Shown: piece by piece, positions 55,648-64,000 of the stretch | Layout: every line of letters begins with the position of its first letter | Position numbering within the stretch: position 1 is the first letter of the stretch | Source: JBELHO01 sp042091375 | Lineage (GTDB): Bacteria > Pseudomonadota > Gammaproteobacteria > Enterobacterales > Alteromonadaceae | Direction of reading: 5' to 3' | DNA length: 64,000 nt | Assembly (NCBI GenBank): GCA_042091375.1 | Contig: JBELHO010000001.1 | Coordinates: forward strand, 62,001 to 126,000 | Translations under genes and position numbers: made by a program | Notes under the pieces: model-generated | What the model saw: the letters and a program-made list of their open reading frames with translations, nothing else | Database searches by the model: none | What the model was told of the DNA's origin: nothing

Positions 55648-55951
55648 TTAATCATTTCATGAAACTTATTTACTGCTATACACACACTAATGAAATTTAC
55701 TATCACAATGCTGCAAGCTTACTGCCAAAATTTTTTAATAGTGTAAATATTTTTTAAAGCTATGATAGGTAAGGTTTTTATTGGTAGAAATAGAGTTGTG
55801 ACGATTTTATAAGAAGTTTTTATAAGTGATGTATAAGTAATGTATAAGCAATTCTGTTGATTTTCTTTATAGATAGCTTATACATTGCTTATATCTTGTG
55901 TGTACTAATGTTGCAAATAATAGATAATGAATATGTTCACAGGGCAAGCAG

Positions 55952-58900
55952 TTATCCTTGTCTAATAGCTTGGGTCTTATTGTGTAAGTCAACAATTTGT
56001 TGCTCGGACAAGCTAAATTGATAGCCGTCAATACTGCGTTGTAATTGCTTTAATTCTCTGCTGAAATATTGATCATAGCTTTGTTTGACCTGACTTAGTT
56101 CATTTTGCAAATTGAAACTGCGATTGCGAATTTTTTGGTGTAATTGATTTAAACACAATAGACATTGCTCGACGTCTAATGGGGTATCAACCAAAGTAAC
56201 CGTATCCTCTGTATTAACTTGCTCAGCCAACCAAGATTTTATATGCAAAAACAGTGTTTCATAGCCTGTTTTAATAGTTTCAGGTAGATCAGACACACCT
56301 TGTTTTACTGCCGATTCATAATGGCAAATTTCTTGGTGCAATTGAGCGGCCCCAATGTTGCCGACAGCTCCTTTAGTTTTGTGTAACAAAAAGCATAATT
56401 GTTTGATATCAGCCTCATCGTGGTATTTTGCCATAGTAGTGAGATCATTCTTGTGGCTGTCAACAAAGTGGCCTAATATTTTAATGTAAACACCTTGATC
56501 ACCAGCGAGATTCTCCAAGCCTTTTGCCGTGTTTAGTACGGCTGGTAACTCAGTTTCCGTTGCTTGAGATTGTTGCTCATTAAGCAGTGCTTGTGGGATC
56601 GCGCACCATTTTGACAAACACTGATATAACGACTGCGGCCTGATCGGCTTAGCTAAATAATCAGTCATGCCGCGTTTGAGCGCTTCGGCTTTGTCTGTAT
56701 TAAGGGCATAAGCGGTCACTGCAATAATAGGCAAGTGTTTAAATTGTGCTTGGTTGCGGATGTTTTGCGTCGTTTCATAACCGTCCATCAACGGCATATT
56801 TACGTCCATGATAATAATGTCATACTGGCTTGTTTTTATTTTATCTAAGACTTCTAAACCATTAACAACCGAGTCTACATTGAGATTGGCCTGCTTGAGT
56901 AAGGTTTCTAATATTTGTCGGTTTATGGCGTGATCATCAGCCAAGAGTATCTTAGGTTTTGTTAATTTGCTTGAACTATTGGCTAGCGAGTCTGTGTTTG
57001 CAAGTGCTGATTTGTCAGTCTGTTGCATGTCTATAGTAAAGGACAACTGACTGCCTTTACCAAGCTCGCTGGTGATGGCGAGTTGGCCGCCCATTAACTC
57101 TATTAATTGCAAACAAATTTTTAAACCTAAACCAGTTCCACCGTAATCTCGAGTGATTGAATCGTCTGCTTGAATAAATGCATCGGTTATGGTGGCTAGC
57201 TTATCTTCAGCAATACCAATACCAGTATCAATGACTTGAAAAGTGACTCGACAATGCTGTTCAGCGTTATTGACAACTCTGACAGCTAAGCAAACCTCGC
57301 CTTGATGAGTAAATTTGATGGCGTTGTTCAAGAGATTGATCAACACTTGTTCAAGCTTGCCATGATCACCAATAACCATTTCAGGAAGGGTGCTGTCTAG
57401 TTCAACTCGTAACAATAAACCTTTGTTTTGTGCTTGAAGACTCAGTAAATCGATACAGCGTTGCACACTTTTTTGTAAATTATAGGGTTGTGGTGATAAC
57501 TGCATATGGCCTGATTCAATTTTAGATAAATCTAAAATGTCATTAATGATCACTAACAGTCCTTCTGCTGCCGACTCAATTTTACTGACGTATTCTTGCT
57601 GTTTAGTCGATAACGATGTTCTTAAGGTGAGGTATGACATGCCCAAAATTGCATTCATTGGCGTTCTGATCTCATGACTCATATTGGCCAGAAAACGGGA
57701 TTTTGCTGAGGTTGCCGATTCAGCTCGATTTTTTTCAATGGTTAGCGCTTGATTTGCCTCGGCAAGCTCGAGACGAGCTTGCTCTCGTTCAGCTAACCTG
57801 TCTTTCATTAAGGCTACTCGCTCCAAGGCCAGCTTTTGCTCAGTAATTTGTCGGCCTCTTTTGGCTAAGGCTTTCATTCTATTCATAAAAAACTGGTAAG
57901 CTAAAGTACATATGAGGATGATAACTAGCATAAAAAACCAGCTGGTTTGATAAAACTTGGCTTGCACCGTTACTGTCAATGTGAATGGTTTTTCTAACCA
58001 TTGCCCAGCTCTATTACTGGCAATAATTTCTAACTGATAGGTGTCAGGAAATAAATTGGTATAATTGACCTGTCTGATCTCGGTATCTGCATCATGCCAT
58101 TTTTCATCATAGCCGGATAGTCTGTACTTGTAGCGATTTTTTTCCGGCATCGAATAGTCTAATGCCGAAAACTCAACACTAAACCCCTTAGCATGAGCTG
58201 GTATAATAAGCACATTGTCATTAGCTATGATCGGTTTTTTATCTATCTGTATCGCTGTTAATACAATGTTGGGCTGATAATGCCAAGGCTTATAATATTC
58301 GGGCCAAACAAACAGCAAACCAGAACTACCGCCAAAAGCTAAGGTACCATTACTGAGGGTTAATGAGGTGCCCACCCAATCATTGCCAATATCAACGCCA
58401 TCGGCTGGTTCAAGCTCGTAAAGTTTATCCTTTGCAGCGTCGTAAACTAAGCTCGATTCCCATAGTCGACCAGTGGTATCGGCTAATAAGTTACTAAACA
58501 CTTTTGCCTCACTGTGTTTACCTGAGTTGGGCTTATATTGAAAGCTTGATTGCTCGGGGCTCAGGGCTAACACTTGCGACAGTCCCTCTATACCAGCTAA
58601 CCATAAATCGCCTTGCGGGGTTTGCTCTATGGCGGTGATAATATTGGCTACTAGTGAGCTAGAGGCAGGGTTTTGCTTGGTAAAATGGTAACCTTTTTTG
58701 GAATGTATGGGATCAGGTAACCAAAATAAGCCATCACTAGTAGTAAATACCAACTGACCATTTTGTAATATTAAGTGATCAGTGATCCTAATATGAGTTT
58801 TATTTTCATCATTATGCTGTGGTTGAAAGTCACTAAATATTTTAGTGATGGGGTCAAAGTGCTGAATGCCTTTAAAGCTACCTATCCAAAAAGTGCCATC

Positions 58901-60361
58901 AGCATTATTGACAATATGACGAACCTTGTCACTGCGCAGGCCATCTTTGACAGTTAAGTGTTGTTGTATTGTATAGTTATTAGGATCAACAGCAATGAGA
59001 CCTTGATTGCTGGCTCCAAGCCATACTGTGCCATATTTATCTTGGGTCATTGCAGAAATAGAAATGGGTGAGTTATCTGCAGATATTGGCGGTGAAAAAT
59101 AGTGTTTTTTATTTCCTGATAAACTAAATATATCAACCCCTTGGTAATGTCCAATCCAGAGTTCATTTGTCATCGTCTCCATTAAGCTGACAATATTAGT
59201 ATCGGTTAAACTATGCTGCTTACCACCCACCTTTTTAGGCCTATTTTGTTTTTGTGTTGACCGCAAAGTCGCAAAACTTTGGTTGTGGGGTGAGTAACGT
59301 TGCAGACCTTTGCCCAAGGTGGTGATCCACAGTAAATGACTGCGATCAACAAATAAACTACTGATCAAATTGGTTTGTAACTGCCCATGACTGGCATCGC
59401 TATTAGTGATAACTTCAGACACTTGTAAAGATTTTTCATCAATAATGGCTAAGCCACTGTAATCATAAGCAAGCCAAATTTGACCGGCAATAGGCTCAGC
59501 AAAGTCTTTAATGATATCATCTGGTAAGCTGATACCTCGGCTATTGTTAACGTAGTTCAACTCAGAGGTTGCTATGTTGAACAGAGCTACTTGACCATTT
59601 CGCAAGCCCAACCAAATGTTACCACTAGCGGATTGGAAGATTTTACTCACTTCATTGTTGTCTAGGGCCAATAGGTTAATAAATTCATGACTTTCTCGCT
59701 TCACTAGCCATATTTCTTGTCCACTGGCGAGCAGTAAATCACCCGTGGCTAAAATATATAAGTCGTTGATTGTCGCTTGTGATAAATGTGCAGGCGGCGC
59801 CGAAGCACTGGGCAAAACAGAAAATTGTTGTTGGCTATAATTAAAAAAGTTTAACCCTGCACTGGTGCCTACCCACATACCTAGTTCAGACCATTCAGCT
59901 AGATTGTCAACATCGTTGGATGACAAGCTTATTTTACTGTCATCACTGACATAATTAGTAAAGGCTTCACTTTTAGGGTCAAATATTGACACCCCCTGAG
60001 ATGTTGCAGCCCATATTTGCTGACTTTCGGTGATATACAGAGCACTGACAATATCATTAACTAAAGAATTTTTTAGTTGAGGATCATGTCGATATTGTTT
60101 AATTTTATAACCATCAAACCTTGCAATACCGCGTTGACCACTAAACCATAGAAAACCTTTTTGGTCTTGCACAATATCTGACAACATACCGCTAGTGTCA
60201 GCTGTCTCATCAATAATAGTTTCAAAATACTTGGGCAGAGATTGAAATAGTTTACTGGGATTTGCCGTTAATGCGTTTAATGGCTTAACCACAGGAGCTG
60301 AAAATGCGCTAAAACAATGTGCGATGAGATAAGTAACCGCAAATAACAAAATAATTTTCAT
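55952..60361 (-). CDS. Hybrid sensor histidine kinase with periplasmic beta-propeller (two-component regulator propeller / Y_Y_Y)
   Basis: The 1469-residue protein has a signal peptide (about 1-22), a large periplasmic sensor built of two-component-regulator propeller repeats (about 50-700, for example GFLWFSGQRGIARFDGYKI), a Y_Y_Y domain (about 740-810) and a membrane helix (about 820-838). A coiled coil leads to HisKA with the phospho-His motif ANMSHEIRTPMNAILGMS, then HATPase_c, a REC domain (DIIIMDVNMPLMDG) and an HPt domain (LLHKTKGAVGN). All phosphorelay residues are present. The ATG at 60361 with signal sequence MKIILLFAVTYLIAHCFS is preferred over a TTG 24 bases upstream. It is divergent from a response-regulator gene, its likely partner. 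Confidence 0.95.
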   Translation of the reverse strand: MKIILLFAVTYLIAHCFSAFSAPVVKPLNALTANPSKLFQSLPKYFETIIDETADTSGMLSDIVQDQKGFLWFSGQRGIARFDGYKIKQYRHDPQLKNSLVNDIVSALYITESQQIWAATSQGVSIFDPKSEAFTNYVSDDSKISLSSNDVDNLAEWSELGMWVGTSAGLNFFNYSQQQFSVLPSASAPPAHLSQATINDLYILATGDLLLASGQEIWLVKRESHEFINLLALDNNEVSKIFQSASGNIWLGLRNGQVALFNIATSELNYVNNSRGISLPDDIIKDFAEPIAGQIWLAYDYSGLAIIDEKSLQVSEVITNSDASHGQLQTNLISSLFVDRSHLLWITTLGKGLQRYSPHNQSFATLRSTQKQNRPKKVGGKQHSLTDTNIVSLMETMTNELWIGHYQGVDIFSLSGNKKHYFSPPISADNSPISISAMTQDKYGTVWLGASNQGLIAVDPNNYTIQQHLTVKDGLRSDKVRHIVNNADGTFWIGSFKGIQHFDPITKIFSDFQPQHNDENKTHIRITDHLILQNGQLVFTTSDGLFWLPDPIHSKKGYHFTKQNPASSSLVANIITAIEQTPQGDLWLAGIEGLSQVLALSPEQSSFQYKPNSGKHSEAKVFSNLLADTTGRLWESSLVYDAAKDKLYELEPADGVDIGNDWVGTSLTLSNGTLAFGGSSGLLFVWPEYYKPWHYQPNIVLTAIQIDKKPIIANDNVLIIPAHAKGFSVEFSALDYSMPEKNRYKYRLSGYDEKWHDADTEIRQVNYTNLFPDTYQLEIIASNRAGQWLEKPFTLTVTVQAKFYQTSWFFMLVIILICTLAYQFFMNRMKALAKRGRQITEQKLALERVALMKDRLAEREQARLELAEANQALTIEKNRAESATSAKSRFLANMSHEIRTPMNAILGMSYLTLRTSLSTKQQEYVSKIESAAEGLLVIINDILDLSKIESGHMQLSPQPYNLQKSVQRCIDLLSLQAQNKGLLLRVELDSTLPEMVIGDHGKLEQVLINLLNNAIKFTHQGEVCLAVRVVNNAEQHCRVTFQVIDTGIGIAEDKLATITDAFIQADDSITRDYGGTGLGLKICLQLIELMGGQLAITSELGKGSQLSFTIDMQQTDKSALANTDSLANSSSKLTKPKILLADDHAINRQILETLLKQANLNVDSVVNGLEVLDKIKTSQYDIIIMDVNMPLMDGYETTQNIRNQAQFKHLPIIAVTAYALNTDKAEALKRGMTDYLAKPIRPQSLYQCLSKWCAIPQALLNEQQSQATETELPAVLNTAKGLENLAGDQGVYIKILGHFVDSHKNDLTTMAKYHDEADIKQLCFLLHKTKGAVGNIGAAQLHQEICHYESAVKQGVSDLPETIKTGYETLFLHIKSWLAEQVNTEDTVTLVDTPLDVEQCLLCLNQLHQKIRNRSFNLQNELSQVKQSYDQYFSRELKQLQRSIDGYQFSLSEQQIVDLHNKTQAIRQG

Positions 60362-60551
60362 GGGTGCTTTTTTAATCGTTATCAATGTTAAGCCACAACT
60401 TTAATCAGTGATGTATCAAAATAATTATCATTATAATAATAAAATTGATATACAATTCACAGAGATATTCACTTTATCTGGCGGCAAGTGTATCCTTGTT
60501 TTAGTGGTGATAATAATAAACGCCAAACAATCAGTCGATAGGAATTAATTT
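60362..60551. promoter_or_regulatory. Divergent promoter region of the hybrid kinase and response regulator
   Basis: This AT-rich 190-base region includes AATAATTATCATTATAATAAT (60420-60440), which resembles a Fur box at about 14 of 19 positions. The match could be due to base composition. A -24/-12 sigma-54 promoter was not evident by eye. Confidence 0.35.
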
Positions 60552-62108
60552 ATGGCAGCGGCTAGTGCACGGATATTAATAGTAGATGATGAAGTGGCAA
60601 ATATCGACGTTTTAGGTGCTTTGTTATCAGTGCATTACGAGGTCAGTGTTGGCTTAGATGCCGCTACCGCATTGGAAGTACTCAACAACGCAGCTACGCC
60701 TATTGATTTAATTTTACTGGATGTAATGATGCCTAAAGTTAGCGGTTATCAACTTTGTCGGCAACTTAAAGCGATGCCAGAATTTGCCGATATTCCAGTG
60801 TTATTTATTAGCGCCTTAACCGAAACGGCTGAAAAACTTGCCGGCTTTGAAGCGGGGGGGGTTGATTTTATTTCCAAACCTTTCGAGCCAAAGGAAGTTT
60901 TTGCTCGGGTCAAAACTCATTTAACCTTGCGCAGTCAATTAATTGAGCTAACAGAAAAAAATCAAGCATTACACCATCTAAACCAGCAACTGGCGCAACA
61001 AACTTCACTTCGTCAAAGTGCAGAAAACCATTGTGTCGAACTAAAAGAACAACTCAATGTGGTATCGGCACAAGAAGCGCAAAAATGGGGCTTAAAGGCA
61101 TTTGTTGGCCACAGTGTGCCGATGCAAGCTTTGATTGAAGATATACGTTTATTGCAACAGGCACCAAAAGCCAATGCCTTGGTTTTAGGTGCGAGTGGTA
61201 CAGGTAAAGAATTAATTGCCCGTGCTTTGCACTATGGCGGTGTAAACCCCAATGGCCCTTTTATTGCCGTAAATTGTACTGCCATTCCCCATGAGTTGGC
61301 GGATTCTGCTTTTTTTGGTCACCTCAAGGGAGCTTTTACTGGTGCGATATCAAACCACAATGGTTTTTTTACTCAAGCTGACGGCGGTACCTTATTTTTA
61401 GATGAAATAGGTGATATGCCCTATGGATTACAAGCCAAGTTATTGCGAACACTTGAACAAGGTACTATTACCCCGGTTGGCTCAACCGAAGAGAGTCGAG
61501 TAAAAGTGCGTATAGTCGCCGCGACTCACGCTAATTTAACTGACAAAATAGCAGAAAAATTGTTTCGTGAGGACTTGTATTTTCGCTTAGCAGGTTACAC
61601 CATCAATGTGCCCACATTAAATGAAAGGCAGGCTGATATTCCTGATCTAATCGATCATTTCATTAAACAATATTGCGATGAAATGGCGATATTACCGGTA
61701 ACAGTGTCGACGGAAACTATTACCCTATTATTGCAGCACCACTACACTGGTCATGTGCGTGAACTGAGAAATTTAATTGAATACGCGCTAATTAAAAGTG
61801 GCGGTAATAGCATAGAGCCGCAGCATTTAAATTTGCCTTCGCGCACAGCTGTTACCCTCCAAGATAATTCCCCTTTAACTAAAGAAGCTATAGCGCCACT
61901 GATCATGCCATCTATAGAACAATCCGCTGAGGAGCTGACCATTGTTAGTTATTTAAAACAGGGAGAGGTGATCAACAACAGTCAATGTCAACAACTGCTT
62001 AACTGCTCTCATCAACGCGCTTCATATTTGTTAAAAAAATTGTTGAAAGCCGGCGATATTGAAAAGCAAGGGCAGCGACGTTGGGCTGTTTATAAACTCG
62101 CGGAGTAA
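60552..62108 (+). CDS. Response regulator with sigma-54-type AAA+ domain and atypical winged-helix C-terminus
   Basis: The 518-residue protein has a REC domain (about 8-125; phospho-Asp in LILLDVMMPK), a coiled coil (about 130-175) and a sigma-54 activator AAA+ domain (about 180-415). That domain has Walker A GASGTGKELIARALH, the sigma-54 contact loop GAFTGA, Walker B GGTLFLDEIGDMP and VREL in sensor II. Instead of the usual Fis-type helix-turn-helix, the last 60 residues (YLKQGEVINNSQCQQLLNCS, then a wing QGQRRWAVYKL) look like a winged helix. A run of eight G (60854-60861) lies in the REC part. It is divergent from the hybrid kinase, whose HPt domain is the likely phosphodonor. Confidence 0.92.
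   Translation: MAAASARILIVDDEVANIDVLGALLSVHYEVSVGLDAATALEVLNNAATPIDLILLDVMMPKVSGYQLCRQLKAMPEFADIPVLFISALTETAEKLAGFEAGGVDFISKPFEPKEVFARVKTHLTLRSQLIELTEKNQALHHLNQQLAQQTSLRQSAENHCVELKEQLNVVSAQEAQKWGLKAFVGHSVPMQALIEDIRLLQQAPKANALVLGASGTGKELIARALHYGGVNPNGPFIAVNCTAIPHELADSAFFGHLKGAFTGAISNHNGFFTQADGGTLFLDEIGDMPYGLQAKLLRTLEQGTITPVGSTEESRVKVRIVAATHANLTDKIAEKLFREDLYFRLAGYTINVPTLNERQADIPDLIDHFIKQYCDEMAILPVTVSTETITLLLQHHYTGHVRELRNLIEYALIKSGGNSIEPQHLNLPSRTAVTLQDNSPLTKEAIAPLIMPSIEQSAEELTIVSYLKQGEVINNSQCQQLLNCSHQRASYLLKKLLKAGDIEKQGQRRWAVYKLAE
60854..60861 (+). repeat. Eight-G homopolymer in the response-regulator gene
   Basis: A run of eight G in an AT-rich genome encodes Gly-Gly-Val in the REC domain. Gain or loss of one base would truncate the protein before the AAA+ domain, so it is a possible slippage site. 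Confidence 0.9.
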
Positions 62109-62278
62109 ACAGACACAGCGAGTTTATGGTCAACAACCAGCTCATTTTGCTGGTAGTTTTGACAATATCCTTAGTCATTAGCAGGGCACTTTATCGAATC
62201 GCGATAGCCTATCGCTGGCTAGTCGGCAAACAATATGCAATATGCCTGTTTAACGCCTATTTAAATAATTTCAGGCAC

Positions 62279-62304
62279 AAAAAAAGACGCTAATGTGCGT
62301 CTTT
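62279..62304 (-). terminator. Terminator of tRNA-Ile2
   Basis: On the minus strand AAAGACGC / GCGTCTTT with a 6-base loop is followed by a run of seven T, 12 bases after the tRNA 3' end. It can also face the response-regulator gene on the plus strand, but the T-run favours the minus strand. Confidence 0.85.
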
Positions 62305-62315
62305 AATCGTTGAGA

Positions 62316-62392
62316 TGGTGGCCCCTCCCTGACTTGAACAGGGGACCTGCCGATTATGAGTCGGATGCTCTAACCAACTGAGCTAAGGGGCC
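62316..62392 (-). tRNA. tRNA-Ile2 with CAU anticodon (lysidine-modified)
   Basis: The minus strand folds as a 77-base cloverleaf including CCA: acceptor GGCCCCU/AGGGGCC, D arm GCTC...GAGC, anticodon loop CTCATAA, T arm CCCTG TTCAAGT CAGGG. The CAU anticodon would suggest Met, but the acceptor stem and the opening GGCCCCUUAGCUC match E. coli tRNA-Ile2 (ileX), not elongator Met (GGCUACG). TilS would then convert C34 to lysidine to read AUA. The first anticodon-stem pair (27-43) is a U-C mismatch as read. Confidence 0.9.
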
Positions 62393-62617
62393 ATATATCT
62401 TCAAACGGCGTGCAGTATAAGCATTTTTTATTTTATTGTCACCACTGAAATTTAAAAAATTAAGTAAATTTAAGTAAAATCAGCCTATCGCTCATTAATT
62501 GTCCAGTAACTGCTAGATTTATCAACGAGTGCTAATCGACCTTAACTGATCACCTTTAATCAATAACTGGTGATGGTGGCGAATCAGCAATAATCAATGT
62601 TTGGCAAGCCTAGCTTA

Positions 62618-64000
62618 TCAAAAATTGGCTATGCTATTAATCGATTGTTTATCGCCTTTGTTACTTTTATACAAGCAAAGTGACAATAGCATTAATAACC
62701 ACCAAGCAAAGCTGCCACCACTGTCGTTATTATTGCTTGGTGGTTGCAGTTCAGGTATCGAAGCCGGAGGAGCAACGACAGTGATCTCAATGTTTGCAGT
62801 TGTCGCTGCACCGCGAAAGTCAGTGGCGGTAAAGCTGAATGCTAAGCTACTAGCGGTGCTCGGTGCAGTAAATGAAGCTTCTAATGAGGTTGCATCGGTT
62901 ATGGTAACGCTGTCGCCACTTGTCTGTTGCCACAAATAGTTCATTTCGTCAGCATCGGCGTCACTGGCTTGGGCACTGAGGGTCACTAACTGTTCAACAT
63001 TGACTTCAAAGTTTTCTTCTAAAGTAACGGTAGGCGCTATATTATTATCATCATCGGCAATGGTGATGAGCAGTTCACTATAAGTCCCCAGCCGGCTACC
63101 GCTTATACTGTTCAATTGCAGACTAAAGCTTTCATTGTCTTCTTCTGCCTCATCGTCAATAATTGTTATGCTAATTTGCTTACTGTCATTATCACCATCT
63201 AGCCATGTGACTTGTTCGGAAAGTGCGACGACATCTTCACCTATAATCGCTTCACCAGCAACCAGTTCAAGGTTAAAGCTTAGCTCTCCTTGGCTACTAC
63301 CAATACGGTTGAGATCAACAATATATTCACCGGCATTTTCACTGACAGTAACGGCATTGGTGGTGAAAGTACCTACGCCTTTGTCGGTTTCACCCGCTAT
63401 TTGTATTTGTGTATAGCTATTTGTGCCAAGCGTCGCTCCGTTTTTGGGGTTGTATAAGCGAATAAAAAAGTTTTCAGGAAATTCAGTGCCAGTGGGATCA
63501 GCGGCAATGTCAATAGATATTGTTTTAGCGTCGTTGTCGTTTACCGACCAATTTAACGTGGCGTTATCAATGACAAAATCAGTATCGGCTTCAGCACTGC
63601 CTTGGATCACTTGATAGCTCACCGCAACGGCATCACTGAGGTCAACACCATTGCGCTGTACTTCGACTGTTAAAGTGACTGCTTGCTCGGTGGTTAGAGT
63701 ATTATTATTAAAGGCAAACTGGCCCTTGCTAGATTTTTTAGCGTTGTCTTTGAGAATGTATAGCCCACTATTAATGTCACTGACCAGAATATTGCCCGAG
63801 GGTAAGAAAGGGTATACTCCCCAAGCCCCATTAAAACTGGGATTATTTGACACGGTAAAAGTATCAAAGAAGCCAACTTCGGTTGGGTTTGCTGGATCGG
63901 TAATGTCGAGAATAGTCAAGCCGCGCTCGTAGTTTGAAAAGTAGTAGCGATTACCGCGAACAAAACCGTTGTGGTCAATGGCTTTAGTTGGCCCAGTCCA
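62618..64000 (-). CDS. Surface protein with LVIVD-like, Calx-beta and Ig/PKD-like domains and a GlyGly-CTERM signal (5' end outside the window)
   Basis: The frame is open to the right edge, so at least the N-terminus is missing; 460 residues are present. The first visible part (GFVRGNRYYFSNYERGLTIL and ITDPANPTEVGFFDTF) resembles LVIVD/choice-of-anchor B repeats. One or two Calx-beta domains follow (VTVSENAGEYIVDLNR, ITIIDDEAEEDNESFSL) and then a PKD/Ig-like domain (NYLWQQTSGDSVTITD). The end has SGG, a hydrophobic helix (FAWWLLMLLSLCLY) and basic residues, the layout of GlyGly-CTERM sorting signals processed by rhombosortase and exported by type II secretion. An extracellular or surface role is inferred. 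Confidence 0.88.
   Translation of the reverse strand, partial: WTGPTKAIDHNGFVRGNRYYFSNYERGLTILDITDPANPTEVGFFDTFTVSNNPSFNGAWGVYPFLPSGNILVSDINSGLYILKDNAKKSSKGQFAFNNNTLTTEQAVTLTVEVQRNGVDLSDAVAVSYQVIQGSAEADTDFVIDNATLNWSVNDNDAKTISIDIAADPTGTEFPENFFIRLYNPKNGATLGTNSYTQIQIAGETDKGVGTFTTNAVTVSENAGEYIVDLNRIGSSQGELSFNLELVAGEAIIGEDVVALSEQVTWLDGDNDSKQISITIIDDEAEEDNESFSLQLNSISGSRLGTYSELLITIADDDNNIAPTVTLEENFEVNVEQLVTLSAQASDADADEMNYLWQQTSGDSVTITDATSLEASFTAPSTASSLAFSFTATDFRGAATTANIEITVVAPPASIPELQPPSNNNDSGGSFAWWLLMLLSLCLYKSNKGDKQSINSIANF

Noticed and set aside
62316..62392. Elongator tRNA-Met
   Set aside because: The anticodon is CAU, but acceptor and D-arm sequences fit tRNA-Ile2 (ileX type) rather than elongator Met.
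1..64000. Prophage, integrative element or insertion sequence
   Set aside because: No integrase, transposase, phage structural gene or terminal inverted repeat could be recognised anywhere in the window.

Overview
The window looks like a scaffold from a marine gammaproteobacterium of the Alteromonadales, perhaps Colwelliaceae-like. The basis is its AT-rich composition, the protein families present (YacL, ZapD, PdhR/AceEF, a DUF938 methyltransferase, several RND pumps, a GlyGly-CTERM protein) and the gene order. The genus is an inference.

Bases 1-40,200 follow the Escherichia coli 2-3 minute region closely: ftsQ-ftsA-ftsZ-lpxC-(M23 peptidase in the secM position)-secA-mutT, then on the minus strand yacG-zapD-coaE-pilD-pilC-pilB-pilA and nadC, then ampD-ampE-pdhR-aceE-aceF-lpd, acnB and finally yacL. 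This block covers cell division, lipid A commitment, Sec export, type IV pilus assembly, NAD synthesis, muropeptide recycling, and the link from pyruvate to the TCA cycle. A perfect PdhR-type palindrome lies upstream of pdhR. Departures from the E. coli order are a retropepsin-like protease next to nadC, an OmpA-family protein and a small secreted protein after lpd, an inverted acnB of unusual long type, and an RND efflux operon plus a TonB/TolA-like protein between acnB and yacL.

Bases 40,400-64,000 are accessory. They hold a second RND adaptor/pump pair, an HDOD protein, a FemAB/GNAT-like protein with a methyltransferase, a secreted Ntn hydrolase, and a YbaY-META lipoprotein. Next comes a tight three-gene operon (cupredoxin-like protein, membrane GGDEF/EAL protein, outer-membrane barrel). 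A nested tandem-repeat array of about 0.9 kb lies between that operon and a very large hybrid histidine kinase with a periplasmic propeller. The kinase is divergent from a REC-AAA+ regulator with an atypical C-terminal DNA-binding region. A tRNA-Ile2(CAU) and the 3' part of a Calx-beta/GlyGly-CTERM surface protein close the window.

There are three 100-N gaps. Two (in pilA and in the repeat array) are flanked by identical 55-base ends and are best read as unmerged contig overlaps; closing the first restores an intact 140-residue pilin. The third, in an RND pump gene, has no such overlap and probably hides more sequence than 100 bases.

The parts most worth a second look are the envelope-signalling neighbourhood at 50.2-62.1 kb with its repeat array, and the inverted long-type acnB.
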